Assembly (NCBI RefSeq): GCF_001557535.2
Contig: NZ_CP014307.1
Coordinates: 124,001-188,000 of the forward strand
Reading direction: 5' to 3'
Length of the DNA: 64,000 nt
Source of the DNA: Burkholderia sp. PAMC 26561
Lineage (GTDB): Bacteria; Pseudomonadota; Gammaproteobacteria; Burkholderiales; Burkholderiaceae
The notes under the pieces are model-generated. The model was given only the letters and a program-made list of their open reading frames with translations. It was not told the origin of the DNA and did no database searches. The translations under genes were made by a program, and so were the position numbers. Shown piece after piece: positions 24,940 to 33,373 of this stretch (positions within the stretch are counted from its first letter, which is position 1; each line of letters opens with the position of its first letter).

Positions 24940-26430
24940 ATGAACGACCGCGTGCTGCGTACCGAGACGGACCGGCGTCAGCTCCAGCAGATCATTACCG
25001 GACTGACCGAGGGCGTCATCCTGATCGAGCCGGATCAACGCATTTTGTGGGCGAATGAGGCTGCTCTCGGCATGCATGGCGTGGAAAATGTGAGCGACCT
25101 CGGCAAAGACGTGGGGGAGTATCGGGAACGGTTCCGGCTTCGCTATCGTAACAACCATATTCTTTCGAATGGGCAGTATCCAATCGAGCGCGTGATCGCG
25201 GGAGAATGTTTTAGCGACGTAGTGGTCGAGGTATTCCCCGCAGATGACGACTCGGTCAACTGGGTGCATCGGGTGCGCAGTCTCGTGCTGACGAACAGCC
25301 AGGGCGAACCGGACTGTCTCGCCCTGATCGTTCACGATGCGACTGAATGGGCAAGCGCCGAACAGCGCTTCGAGAAGACCTTCAATGCAAACCCGGCACC
25401 TGCGGTGATCTGCCGGTTGAGCGATCAGCGCTACATGAAGGTCAATCAGGGGTTCCTGGAGATGACGGGTTACGTTCGCGAAGACGTCATTGGCCGATCA
25501 GTGTATGAACTCGATGTATTCGAAAACGCCGAGAAGCGGGGCATCGCAATCGAACGCCTGAGCCAGGGCGCGACCATCCCCCAAATGGAAGCGGAGCTGA
25601 GGCTTCCGGACGGCGGTTTGAAACCCGTCGTGGTGGCGGGACAACCGATCGATATCGGTGAAGAAGACTGCATGCTCTTCACCTTCATGGATCTGGAACC
25701 GCGCAGGAAAGCAGAGAGCACACTGCGTCAAAGCGAGGAGCGGTTTCAGAAGGCTTTTCGCATGCTGCCGGTCCCCAGTGCCGTTGTGACCGCAGACGAG
25801 TTCGTGATTCTCGATCTCAACGAGGCCTTCACTGTAACGACGGGCTATGCGGCCGAAGACATCATCGGTCGGGCAGGCGCAGATGCGAACGTCTGGATGG
25901 GTGATGTCCGCAGCCGACTCGCAAGTCTGCTCGAGAGCGGCACCGGGGTGCGCAACGTCGAGTTCGACGTACGGAAGAAGAATGGCGAGACGATTCGCTG
26001 TCTTGTTTCGGCGGAATCAGTCAGCATCAATCGGCAGGATTGCGTGTTGATGGCGTGGCTCGATATCAGTGAACGAAAGCGCTCGGAAATGGAACTCGTC
26101 GATGCCATCGAAGCGGTCATGCAGGATGCATCCTGGTTCAGCAAGACCTTGATCGAAAAGCTGGCGAATGTCCGGCGTGCCAATGCGCCGGGAACGTCTG
26201 CTGGCCGACTCGATGACCTGACCGCACGGGAGCGCGACGTATTCGATGCCCTGTGTGAAGGGCAGGCCGACAAGGAGATCGCCAAGCACCTCGGTCTCGC
26301 ATTGAACACGGTTCGTAATCACGTGGCGACCATCTACGCAAAACTCGATCTTCACAGTCGCAGCGAGGTGCTGGTCTGGGCGCGCGAGAATTCTTACTTC
26401 GGGCTTGCTGATCGCAAGAACAACAGGTAG
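24940..26430 (+). CDS. Triple-PAS LuxR-type transcriptional regulator
   Basis: 496-aa cytoplasmic regulator. Three PAS-like domains lie at about 10-135, 140-255 and 260-375 (landmarks GVILIEPDQRILWAN, YMKVNQGFLEMTGY, VILDLNEAFTVTTGY), each ending in the usual PAC segment. A C-terminal LuxR/FixJ helix-turn-helix follows at about 425-485 (LTARERDVFDALCEGQADKE, LALNTVRNHVATIYAKL). There is no receiver or kinase domain, so it probably senses a small molecule, redox state or light directly. ATG 24940 follows CAGGAAG. It likely regulates the CsbD cluster just upstream; this is inferred from position. Confidence 0.9.
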   Translation: MNDRVLRTETDRRQLQQIITGLTEGVILIEPDQRILWANEAALGMHGVENVSDLGKDVGEYRERFRLRYRNNHILSNGQYPIERVIAGECFSDVVVEVFPADDDSVNWVHRVRSLVLTNSQGEPDCLALIVHDATEWASAEQRFEKTFNANPAPAVICRLSDQRYMKVNQGFLEMTGYVREDVIGRSVYELDVFENAEKRGIAIERLSQGATIPQMEAELRLPDGGLKPVVVAGQPIDIGEEDCMLFTFMDLEPRRKAESTLRQSEERFQKAFRMLPVPSAVVTADEFVILDLNEAFTVTTGYAAEDIIGRAGADANVWMGDVRSRLASLLESGTGVRNVEFDVRKKNGETIRCLVSAESVSINRQDCVLMAWLDISERKRSEMELVDAIEAVMQDASWFSKTLIEKLANVRRANAPGTSAGRLDDLTARERDVFDALCEGQADKEIAKHLGLALNTVRNHVATIYAKLDLHSRSEVLVWARENSYFGLADRKNNR

Positions 26431-26537
26431 CTCATGGTCGTTTGAGTTCTGGACTTGCCGGAAGATGAACATCTAGCCGTGGTGTACGGTGCTACCCGGC
26501 TTGCGTGGTACGGCACTCGTTGCCTTTAAAAGCTGGA

Positions 26538-27920
26538 CTACTGCTGCGATAGCCGGGCACCTTCCGGCTCGAGCGGGCCGCCCTGCTCCTCGATTGCCTC
26601 GAGCGATTGCGAGCGTGTCTCGATGCCGAACGCGAGCACCACGAGTGCCTGGACCACCAGCAATGCCGCGACGCTGAAGGCGACGTATCGAATGCCACCG
26701 GTGCGGTACAGGAGCAGCGTAATGCCGGGCGCGCAAAACGACGCAATCCGTCCGAGTACGGCGCAAAAACCGTTGCCCCGAAGCCGGTAGCGCGTTCCGA
26801 ACAACTCGGGAATGTAACAGGCAACAGCCAAAGCAACGATTGCATATAGGCAGCAAAAAAGGAGAAAGCCCATTATTGCGGCCATCATCGGCGAGCTCGA
26901 GAGCGCGTAGCTCACGCCCATTGCCGCGCCGATTATCGATGCGATCGCGATGCATCGGCGGCGTCCGAAGCGGTCAGTGCAGATGAGACCGATACCCGCG
27001 CCTATTGGACCACCCAGCGACATCACCATGCTGTACCCAAGCGATGACGACAGGCTGAGGCCCTGCCTAAGCAAAAAGGTAGGCACCCAGGTGACGAAGC
27101 TGTAAATGGCGATGCCAATGACAATCGATATGGTTGAACCGACCAACGTACGCGTCCAGACTTCGCTTGAAAACAGCACAGACAACGGCGGCGTCGGCTC
27201 GAGGTCCGGGGGCGTGCCCGACTGCACGGGCGCCCGATAACCCTTGCCATGCACTTCTTCCTCGATGCGGGTCACGATCAGATCGGCTTCTTCCAGCCGG
27301 CCTTCGCTTGCGAGCCAGCGGGGCGACTCAGGCATCGATTTACGCGCAACCCAGACAAGCAACGCACCCGCGCCGGAGACGAAAAACATGGAGCGCCAGG
27401 TCCACAACGGAATCAGGAAATAACCCGCGAGCGACGACACGAACAGCGCGCTGTTGGTCACCAGCGCGAGCAATGCGGAATAACGGCCCCGCTGCTTCGG
27501 CGGCGTCATCTCGATCAGGGTCGAATATCCAACAACGATCTCCGCACCAAGCCCGATACCCATCACGAGCCGACACGCGATGAGCCACGGCATGGAAGGC
27601 GCAAAGCCCGCCGCCAGTGACGCAAGACCGAACACGAGAAGATTCGCCTGATAGGTGAAGCGGCGGCCAAAACGGTCGCCGAGCATGCCCGCCAGCGTCC
27701 CGCCAATCGCCATGCCGACAAACGTGGCTGATATGAAATAGCCGTTGAGCTGCAGGTTCGACATGCCGCTATGGACCAGCGCACCGAGCACGGAGCCGGC
27801 AAGCGTGATGTCGAAGCTGTCGAAGAACATCCCTGCCGCAATGAGCCACAGCATGCGCCGGTGAAAACCGCTGAGCGGCAGCGCGTCAAGGCGCAAGCCA
27901 ATGGATGCCGGGGATGCCAT
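26538..27920 (-). CDS. MFS transporter, sugar/acid:H+ symporter type
   Basis: 460-aa, 12-segment permease. The first cytoplasmic loop DRFGRRFTYQ and the central MPESPRWLASEGRLEEA motif are typical of the sugar-porter/aromatic-acid branch. ATG 27920 has AGGAGACAAC upstream. It is the last gene of a three-gene operon led by the TauD/TfdA-type dioxygenase, and probably imports the substrate of that pathway. Confidence 0.9.
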   Translation of the reverse strand: MASPASIGLRLDALPLSGFHRRMLWLIAAGMFFDSFDITLAGSVLGALVHSGMSNLQLNGYFISATFVGMAIGGTLAGMLGDRFGRRFTYQANLLVFGLASLAAGFAPSMPWLIACRLVMGIGLGAEIVVGYSTLIEMTPPKQRGRYSALLALVTNSALFVSSLAGYFLIPLWTWRSMFFVSGAGALLVWVARKSMPESPRWLASEGRLEEADLIVTRIEEEVHGKGYRAPVQSGTPPDLEPTPPLSVLFSSEVWTRTLVGSTISIVIGIAIYSFVTWVPTFLLRQGLSLSSSLGYSMVMSLGGPIGAGIGLICTDRFGRRRCIAIASIIGAAMGVSYALSSSPMMAAIMGFLLFCCLYAIVALAVACYIPELFGTRYRLRGNGFCAVLGRIASFCAPGITLLLYRTGGIRYVAFSVAALLVVQALVVLAFGIETRSQSLEAIEEQGGPLEPEGARLSQQ

Positions 27921-27968
27921 GTTGTCTCCTGTTTGTTTTTCTGTTTTGTTGCGTCGTTGTGCGTGGCG

Positions 27969-28853
27969 TCAGCGCGGTTTATCGATGAAACGCGTACGCA
28001 GCGCGTCCCAGTCGTCCGAACCCATGCGCTGGAAACGTTCCTTCGCGCTCAGTGCGCTGGCTGCAAGCGGGGGCATGCCGGTTGCGGCCAGCGCCGCCAG
28101 TTCCTGCTCGCATACCCGCATCACGCTTGCCAGCAGCAAGCTTGGCAGGATCGCTAGCCGATAGCCCATCTCGCGTACATCGTGCAGCGAGATGTCGGGC
28201 GTCTTGCCGCCCCGGACGATGTTGAAGAGACAAGGACCATTCACGCGCCGCGGAATCGCGGCGATTTCGTCGAGGTCGCGCGGCGCTTCGACAAACGCGA
28301 GGTCCGCTCCCGCAGCGAGCGCGGCGTTTGCACGCGCGATTGCATCGTCGAGACCGGAGACGCTGTTCGCATCGGTCCGCGCAATGATCACGAAATCCGG
28401 ATTGCGACGGGCAGCGAGGGCGGCACGGATCTTGGCCACGAACTCTGCGGCGGGTACGAGTTCCTTGCCGTCGAGATGACCGCAGCGCTTGGGCGACACC
28501 TGGTCCTCGATATGAATGCCCGCGACGCCCGCCTGCTCGTAAGCGCGTACGGCCCGCGTCACGTTCAGCTCGTTGCCAAAACCAGTGTCGGCATCGGCGA
28601 TAACCGGCAGGGTGGTGCACGCGACGATGCGCGCCGCGTTCGCAACCATCTCGGTCATTGTGAGCAGTCCATAGTCGGGCAGACCGTAGCTCGCGGCCGT
28701 GCCTGCGCCGGTCATGTATAACGCGGTGAACTTCGCCTGCTCGGCGAGCCGCGCCGTGATGCCGTCGTAGACGCCAGGCGCTACCAGCATGTCGCCCGAG
28801 CTCAGGTACTGGCGTAGACGTGCCGCAGCGGGGACCTGATTGTTGTCGTTCAA
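27969..28853 (-). CDS. Isocitrate lyase/PEP mutase family C-C lyase
   Basis: 294-aa enzyme of the methylisocitrate-lyase branch. GDMLVAPGVYDGITARLAE, ADADTGFGNELNVTRAVRAY and IHIEDQVSPKRCGH are present, the last containing the catalytic Cys of lyase members; IIARTDANSVSG follows. It would cleave a 2-substituted malate or oxaloacetate-like acid to pyruvate or a keto acid (2,3-dimethylmalate lyase and oxaloacetate decarboxylase are relatives). The start read here is TTG 28853 with GGAG about 10 bases upstream. It lies 45 bp after the dioxygenase gene and 48 bp before the MFS gene in one operon. Confidence 0.87.
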   Translation of the reverse strand: MNDNNQVPAAARLRQYLSSGDMLVAPGVYDGITARLAEQAKFTALYMTGAGTAASYGLPDYGLLTMTEMVANAARIVACTTLPVIADADTGFGNELNVTRAVRAYEQAGVAGIHIEDQVSPKRCGHLDGKELVPAAEFVAKIRAALAARRNPDFVIIARTDANSVSGLDDAIARANAALAAGADLAFVEAPRDLDEIAAIPRRVNGPCLFNIVRGGKTPDISLHDVREMGYRLAILPSLLLASVMRVCEQELAALAATGMPPLAASALSAKERFQRMGSDDWDALRTRFIDKPR

Positions 28854-28898
28854 GAGCTTAGTCTCCGAAATGCCCGATAGCGGACCGCGCGTTGAAAA

Positions 28899-30020
28899 TC
28901 AGGCCGCGCTGACCGGCGATGATGTCGGCGTCCATTCGCGCAGGCTCATGCCCATGAGCGCCGCCTGACGTTTTTCATACGCTTCGAATGCCTGCGAGCG
29001 AGCGCTTCCGCGCAAGCCGCCGCGCACTGCGCCAGCGCGTATGTCGCCGAAATATTCGAGCCAGTTTTCCGGCAGCGGCTGCGCGTTCGGGATGGACAGC
29101 CACAGACGCAGCAGATGACGCTTCATGTCCGGCTCCTCGTAGTCCTCAAAGCCGGTTCGGGAATGGATCGTGACGTAGTTGTTGAGCAGTTGCAGGTCGC
29201 CACGCTCGAGCGACATCGAAAAGCAGAAGCGCGGGTCCGTCATCGTTTCATCGAGCAGATCCAGTGCGGCGGTCTGAAGGGTTGAAAGACGCGGAACGTC
29301 GTCGAAATCGCGCTGTGCTGCGACGATATTCTTACGGTTCGTGCGCATGGCGAAATGCTCCGGCTGGTCGCCAACGATCGGGCAGCAATAGTAAGGCGGC
29401 TGGGCCGGGTCCTGAGCGCCTTGATAGCTGAAATAATAAGGTCCGCGCAACGCATTTGCGAGTTCTGGATGCTGGCGCTGCATATCCTCGAACACGGCGA
29501 TCGAGCTGACGACCTTGCTCTCGCCGCCCGTTCTCGCGGCTCGACGGCATAGCAGGCCGACTACATCGCATGAGTCCATGTGGAAATCAAGTGATGCGTT
29601 CGTGTTGTAACCCCGGCCGTTCGTGGTCTTGTACGAGGAACCTACATCGCGTACATCGTTGAGGATGTCGCTCGCGCGGTTTTGCGTGCGCGCCACACCG
29701 ATGTGCAGGCCCATGCCCCAGTAAGCAAGACGGGTGTCGTCCTCACTCCATCGGTCCACTGGAAAGCCTTTCAGCAAACACATGCCCCAGCGGCCCTGGG
29801 TCGTATCCACCGCGCGTTGCAACGCGTTCCGAGACACGGCGGTCAGCGGGAAATCGTCGGGGGTCATCTCAAGAAGGTCGCGGCCGAGCGTTTTTGCATG
29901 CGCGAGTGCGACGTCGAATCCGGCCACTTCGTCGGCGCTCAGACGCTGCATCCAGGATGTGTCGTCTTTCGCGTCGGTCGCGAGCCACGGAACGGGTCTG
30001 AAGCTGTTCATTGCTGTCAT
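28899..30020 (-). CDS. TauD/TfdA-family Fe(II)/2-oxoglutarate dioxygenase
   Basis: 373-aa non-haem iron oxygenase. The iron ligands appear as FHMDSCD (HxD, about residues 146-149) and the distal His in NNYVTIHSRTGF, with a 2-oxoglutarate-binding Arg likely in HLLRLWLS. Length is above TauD (about 280) and near gamma-butyrobetaine- and clavaminate-type members. First gene of an operon with a lyase and an MFS permease, divergent from a LysR regulator. It probably oxidises an organic acid that the lyase then cleaves; the substrate is unknown. Confidence 0.88.
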   Translation of the reverse strand: MTAMNSFRPVPWLATDAKDDTSWMQRLSADEVAGFDVALAHAKTLGRDLLEMTPDDFPLTAVSRNALQRAVDTTQGRWGMCLLKGFPVDRWSEDDTRLAYWGMGLHIGVARTQNRASDILNDVRDVGSSYKTTNGRGYNTNASLDFHMDSCDVVGLLCRRAARTGGESKVVSSIAVFEDMQRQHPELANALRGPYYFSYQGAQDPAQPPYYCCPIVGDQPEHFAMRTNRKNIVAAQRDFDDVPRLSTLQTAALDLLDETMTDPRFCFSMSLERGDLQLLNNYVTIHSRTGFEDYEEPDMKRHLLRLWLSIPNAQPLPENWLEYFGDIRAGAVRGGLRGSARSQAFEAYEKRQAALMGMSLREWTPTSSPVSAA

Positions 30021-30053
30021 GTCTCCGGCTGTCTGAATTGTCAGCGGCGGGAT

Positions 30054-30124
30054 GGAGTGAACTCCCGCTGCATATCTTGCAAAAAGTATAGGCTCGGCGG
30101 ATAGTCAATAAAAGTGACTTTATT
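30054..30124. promoter_or_regulatory. Divergent operator region with two palindromes
   Basis: Between the dioxygenase gene and the LysR regulator lie GGAGT-GA-ACTCC (30054-30065) and AATAAA-AGTGAC-TTTATT (30107-30124). The second is 25 bp before the regulator's ATG and well placed for autoregulation. Assignment to LysR binding is inferred. Confidence 0.45.
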
Positions 30125-30148
30125 TCACTCCTTAGATAAGAGATCTTG

Positions 30149-31027
30149 ATGAAACTGGAAGCGTTCGAAACGCTTGGAGCGGTTCTCTCCGAGGGTTCGT
30201 TTGCCGCTGCCGCGGCCGCGATGAACCTTACGCCGAGCGCGGTGAGCATGCAGATGAAACATCTCGAACAGTATCTCGGCCAACCACTGTTCAGGCGTGC
30301 CGGCTTGCGCGTACAACCGACCGTAATGGCGCATCAGGTGATTGCCGCGATGCGCGAGGGCCTGCAACAGATCGACGTGCTGAGGCGTCGCAATACCGTC
30401 GTCGTGGAAGGAACCATTCGGCTCGGCCTGATTGAATCGATCCAGCCCATGCTGCTGCCCGGGACCATGCGCGTGCTCCGGGATACCCATCCGCGACTCC
30501 TGCTGAGGCCGCAGCGGGGACGAAGCGCGGGTTTGACGGCCGACGTCAAGGCAGGTGTGCTAGACGCAGCAGTGGCCGCGCAGCCCGAGAAGGGGAGAGT
30601 GGCCGGACTGATCTGGTATCCGCTGTTAAAGCGGGAACTGGTCCTGATCGCGCCGCCTGATGCCAAAGCCGCAACCGTGTACGAATACCTCCGGCATTAC
30701 GACTGGATTCGCTACGATCGCCAGACGACGACGGGAGCAATGGGCGCGCGTTACGTTCGTGAGGTGATGGCTGAGAAGCGCAGCGCGCTCGAGCTGGACA
30801 GCGTGACAGCGATTGTCGCGATGGTGAGCGCCGGGCTTGGCGTGTCCGTGCTGCAGGTGGTGGATCCGCGTGTCTGCGAGCAGTACCCGGTCAAAACGAT
30901 CCGTTTCGGCGCGTCGCCGCCAACCTTGCAGTTGTCCGTGGTGACCCGCAAGGATGACGCAGATAGCCGGCTGTTGCTGGCCGTTCGTGAGGCGCTGAGC
31001 CTTGCATTGAAGACCACAAGGCCATAG
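30149..31027 (+). CDS. LysR-family transcriptional regulator
   Basis: 292-aa regulator with N-terminal winged helix (LEAFETLGAVLSEGSFAAAA, LTPSAVSMQMKHLEQYLGQP, about 3-60) and a LysR substrate-binding domain from about residue 90. ATG 30149 follows AAGAGA; a TTG three bases earlier is possible. It is divergent from the dioxygenase-lyase-MFS operon and is its probable regulator. The inducer is unknown. Confidence 0.92.
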   Translation: MKLEAFETLGAVLSEGSFAAAAAAMNLTPSAVSMQMKHLEQYLGQPLFRRAGLRVQPTVMAHQVIAAMREGLQQIDVLRRRNTVVVEGTIRLGLIESIQPMLLPGTMRVLRDTHPRLLLRPQRGRSAGLTADVKAGVLDAAVAAQPEKGRVAGLIWYPLLKRELVLIAPPDAKAATVYEYLRHYDWIRYDRQTTTGAMGARYVREVMAEKRSALELDSVTAIVAMVSAGLGVSVLQVVDPRVCEQYPVKTIRFGASPPTLQLSVVTRKDDADSRLLLAVREALSLALKTTRP

Positions 31028-31122
31028 GCAGGCGATAAGCAACCGGCGTTGCAGGTAAGTAAACAGTAAGTCACACCGTTTTAAAGTCGGTCCCGTTTTT
31101 GCCATTTAACCAGGGATCGACA

Positions 31123-31938
31123 GTGAGAAAGAATGTATGCGGCGAATATGCGTTGCTGCTGGCCTTTGCTTCAATGCTCGTATCAGCGCCGGTCTGGGCC
31201 GACGGGGCAGGCGCGCAGCCACCTGACGCGGACGACTCGGGTTTCACCGTGTTGAGCAACGCGACCAACGTCACGCATTGGGGATTGGGAGCCGGTTTCG
31301 GATACCAGCAGGCGCCGTACAAGAACTACGGCTCGAAGTTCGACCCGATCCCTTTATTCTTTTTTGACGACAAATGGATTCATGCTATCGGAACGACTAT
31401 CGATTTCAAGGTCGGGACGTGGCACAACGTGAGCTTTACCCTTCGCGGTCAATATGCGCTCGGGGACGGGTACGAGGGCTCGGATGCATCCAGCCTCAAC
31501 GGCATGCAGACACGCAATAGCGCGTTCTGGTATGGGCCGGCACTGGCGTGGAAGACCCGTTTTGGAACGCTGACTGGCGACGTGCTCGAAGGCGGGAACA
31601 AGGGGCAGAAGGCGAGCGTCGATTTCGGCAAGCGCATTGACTACGGCAGTTTCTCCGTTGAACCGCATGTAGGGGCCGAATGGCTGAGCAGCAAGTATGT
31701 CGACTACTATTACGGCGTCCGCTCGTCGGAAGTCCGCGCCGGACGTCCAGCTTACTCGGGCACATCGACATATGACATGTCGGCTGGCGCGCGCTTCGAT
31801 TATCGGTTCACGCGCCAGCAGTCTGTCACGCTCGACGTCGGCGCGAAGCATCTTGGAAGCGGCATCACGGATAGCCCTATCGTGGGCAAGCGCTTCATTC
31901 CCGAAGCCAGATTCGGCTATCTGTACCAGTTCAATTGA
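31123..31938 (+). CDS. MipA/OmpV-family outer-membrane protein
   Basis: 271-aa beta-barrel protein of the MipA/OmpV family. The signal peptide has core YALLLAFASMLVSAPVWA, cut before DGAG. The GTG start at 31123 is chosen with AGGGA seven bases upstream. Family landmarks are HWGLGAGFGYQQAPYKNY, PIPLFFFDDKWIHA and the C-terminal aromatic FGYLYQFN. MipA/OmpV proteins are linked to envelope stress and cationic peptide or antibiotic response, often next to two-component genes, as here: the response regulator begins 9 bp after the stop. Confidence 0.9.
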   Translation: MRKNVCGEYALLLAFASMLVSAPVWADGAGAQPPDADDSGFTVLSNATNVTHWGLGAGFGYQQAPYKNYGSKFDPIPLFFFDDKWIHAIGTTIDFKVGTWHNVSFTLRGQYALGDGYEGSDASSLNGMQTRNSAFWYGPALAWKTRFGTLTGDVLEGGNKGQKASVDFGKRIDYGSFSVEPHVGAEWLSSKYVDYYYGVRSSEVRAGRPAYSGTSTYDMSAGARFDYRFTRQQSVTLDVGAKHLGSGITDSPIVGKRFIPEARFGYLYQFN

Positions 31939-31947
31939 TCGGGTGAT

Positions 31948-32625
31948 ATGTCACGAGTCGCACTCATAGAAGATCATGTCCGGTTGTCGGCAATGATCCG
32001 GCAGGCGTTGCTGGGCGCCGGCGTGGAGACCGATACCTTCTGCACGCTATCAGAGGCCGCGTATGGCATGAGCCGGGGCGATTATGCGGTGCTGGTTGTC
32101 GATCGCGGATTGCCGGATGGCGATGGCCTCGCTTTCCTGAGAAACCTCCGCGCCGCTGGACAGATGACACCTTGCCTGATGCTCACGGCCCGCGACGCGT
32201 TGCACGATCGTATCGACGGGCTGGAAAGCGGCGCGGACGATTACGTGACCAAGCCGTTTGCGATGAGCGAACTGGTCGCGCGGGTTCGCACGCTGATGCG
32301 CAGGCCGCAGGAGCTCACTGCGCTCATCCAGGCCTTTGCCGATATTTCCGTCGATCCGCAGCAGCGCGCATTGCGATGCGGCGAGCAGTCGATCGTGCTC
32401 GCGCCCGCCGAACTCCAGATCATGCTGACCTTGATGAAAGTAGCCGGCCAGACCGTGCGGCATGCGGCCCTGGAGCACGCTGCTTGGGGACTTGCGGAAG
32501 CGGTCACGCCAAACGCGCTGGAAGTCACGGTGCATAGACTGCGCAAGAAGCTTTCCTCGATCAACGCAAGGACGCGTCTTGCCAACGTTCGCGGCGCGGG
32601 TTTCGTGTTGCAGGCGCCGGCCTGA
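31948..32625 (+). CDS. OmpR-family response regulator (QseB/PmrA-like)
   Basis: 225-aa regulator. The receiver (1-115) has acidic pair in LIEDH, phospho-acceptor Asp in LVVDRGLPDGDG (about 52), Thr in MLTARD and Lys in TKPFAMSE. A winged-helix output follows (130-225; TPNALEVTVHRLRKKL). It has all residues needed for phosphorylation. It follows the MipA-like gene and precedes a second regulator and a sensor kinase, all on one strand, and is the likely partner of the kinase at 33366. Confidence 0.94.
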   Translation: MSRVALIEDHVRLSAMIRQALLGAGVETDTFCTLSEAAYGMSRGDYAVLVVDRGLPDGDGLAFLRNLRAAGQMTPCLMLTARDALHDRIDGLESGADDYVTKPFAMSELVARVRTLMRRPQELTALIQAFADISVDPQQRALRCGEQSIVLAPAELQIMLTLMKVAGQTVRHAALEHAAWGLAEAVTPNALEVTVHRLRKKLSSINARTRLANVRGAGFVLQAPA

Positions 32626-32650
32626 GGCGGAGGTTTTTCAAGGAGGTTTG

Positions 32651-33373
32651 ATGAAGCGCCTGATTCTTGTAGTCGATGCCGACCCCGGCTGCCGCGACGT
32701 GTTGCGCAACCGTTTTCACGCGGCGGGCTTCGACGTATCAGTCCTCTATGATGCAGCGGGGATCGCACATCGGCTGACACTGGAGAGGCCCGCGTTGGCG
32801 CTCGTCGCAAGCGGTCTGTGCATGAGCGGCGGACTGGCCGAGATCAAGCGCTTGCGCAATAGCGACGACGACTTGCCCGTCATCATGCTGGGTGAAGGGG
32901 ACGACGCCACGGAGCGCATCGTCGCGCTTGAATGCGGTGCGGACGATGTCGTGTCGAAACCGTTCAATGTCGATGAAGTACTGGTCAGGGCCCGCAATGT
33001 TCTGCGCCGTGTCGGGCATCGGCCGATTCGGGAGCCGGCGTGCGGAATGCCTTATCGGTTCGATGGTTTCAAGCTCGACTTCCTGGCGCGCAGCCTGAGC
33101 TTTCAAGAGCGGCCCGTTGCACTCTCGGAAACCGAATATTCGCTTCTGAAACTGCTTGTCTCCTCGCCCGGCCGGGTGATTTCGGTCAGTGCCATAGCAC
33201 AGATGATGGATTCGCGCGTACTTGACTCGAGCGTTCGTATTTGGGTTCACAGGCTGCGCTCGCGGATCAGGCTGGCCGCGGGCGCATGCGAGCAGATACT
33301 CACGGTTCAGGGTCAGGGTTATGCGTTTCACCCTTGCGGGAATGCAGAATCGAACGGCGCCCAACATGTTTAG
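32651..33373 (+). CDS. OmpR-family regulator with degenerate receiver (no phospho-acceptor Asp)
   Basis: 240-aa protein with receiver-like fold (1-118) and winged-helix DNA-binding domain (138-232; LSETEYSLLKLLVSSPGRV, VRIWVHRLRSRI). The start has a strong AGGAGG seven bases before ATG 32651. The acidic pair (VVDADPG) and conserved Lys (SKPF) remain. At the phospho-acceptor strand the sequence reads ALALVASGLCMSGG, where ordinary receivers have a (L/V)(L/V)D: the Asp is replaced by Ala and the following Pro is missing. It should not be phosphorylated by the standard route and may act as a phosphorylation-independent partner of the regulator at 31948. Confidence 0.9.
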   Translation: MKRLILVVDADPGCRDVLRNRFHAAGFDVSVLYDAAGIAHRLTLERPALALVASGLCMSGGLAEIKRLRNSDDDLPVIMLGEGDDATERIVALECGADDVVSKPFNVDEVLVRARNVLRRVGHRPIREPACGMPYRFDGFKLDFLARSLSFQERPVALSETEYSLLKLLVSSPGRVISVSAIAQMMDSRVLDSSVRIWVHRLRSRIRLAAGACEQILTVQGQGYAFHPCGNAESNGAQHV

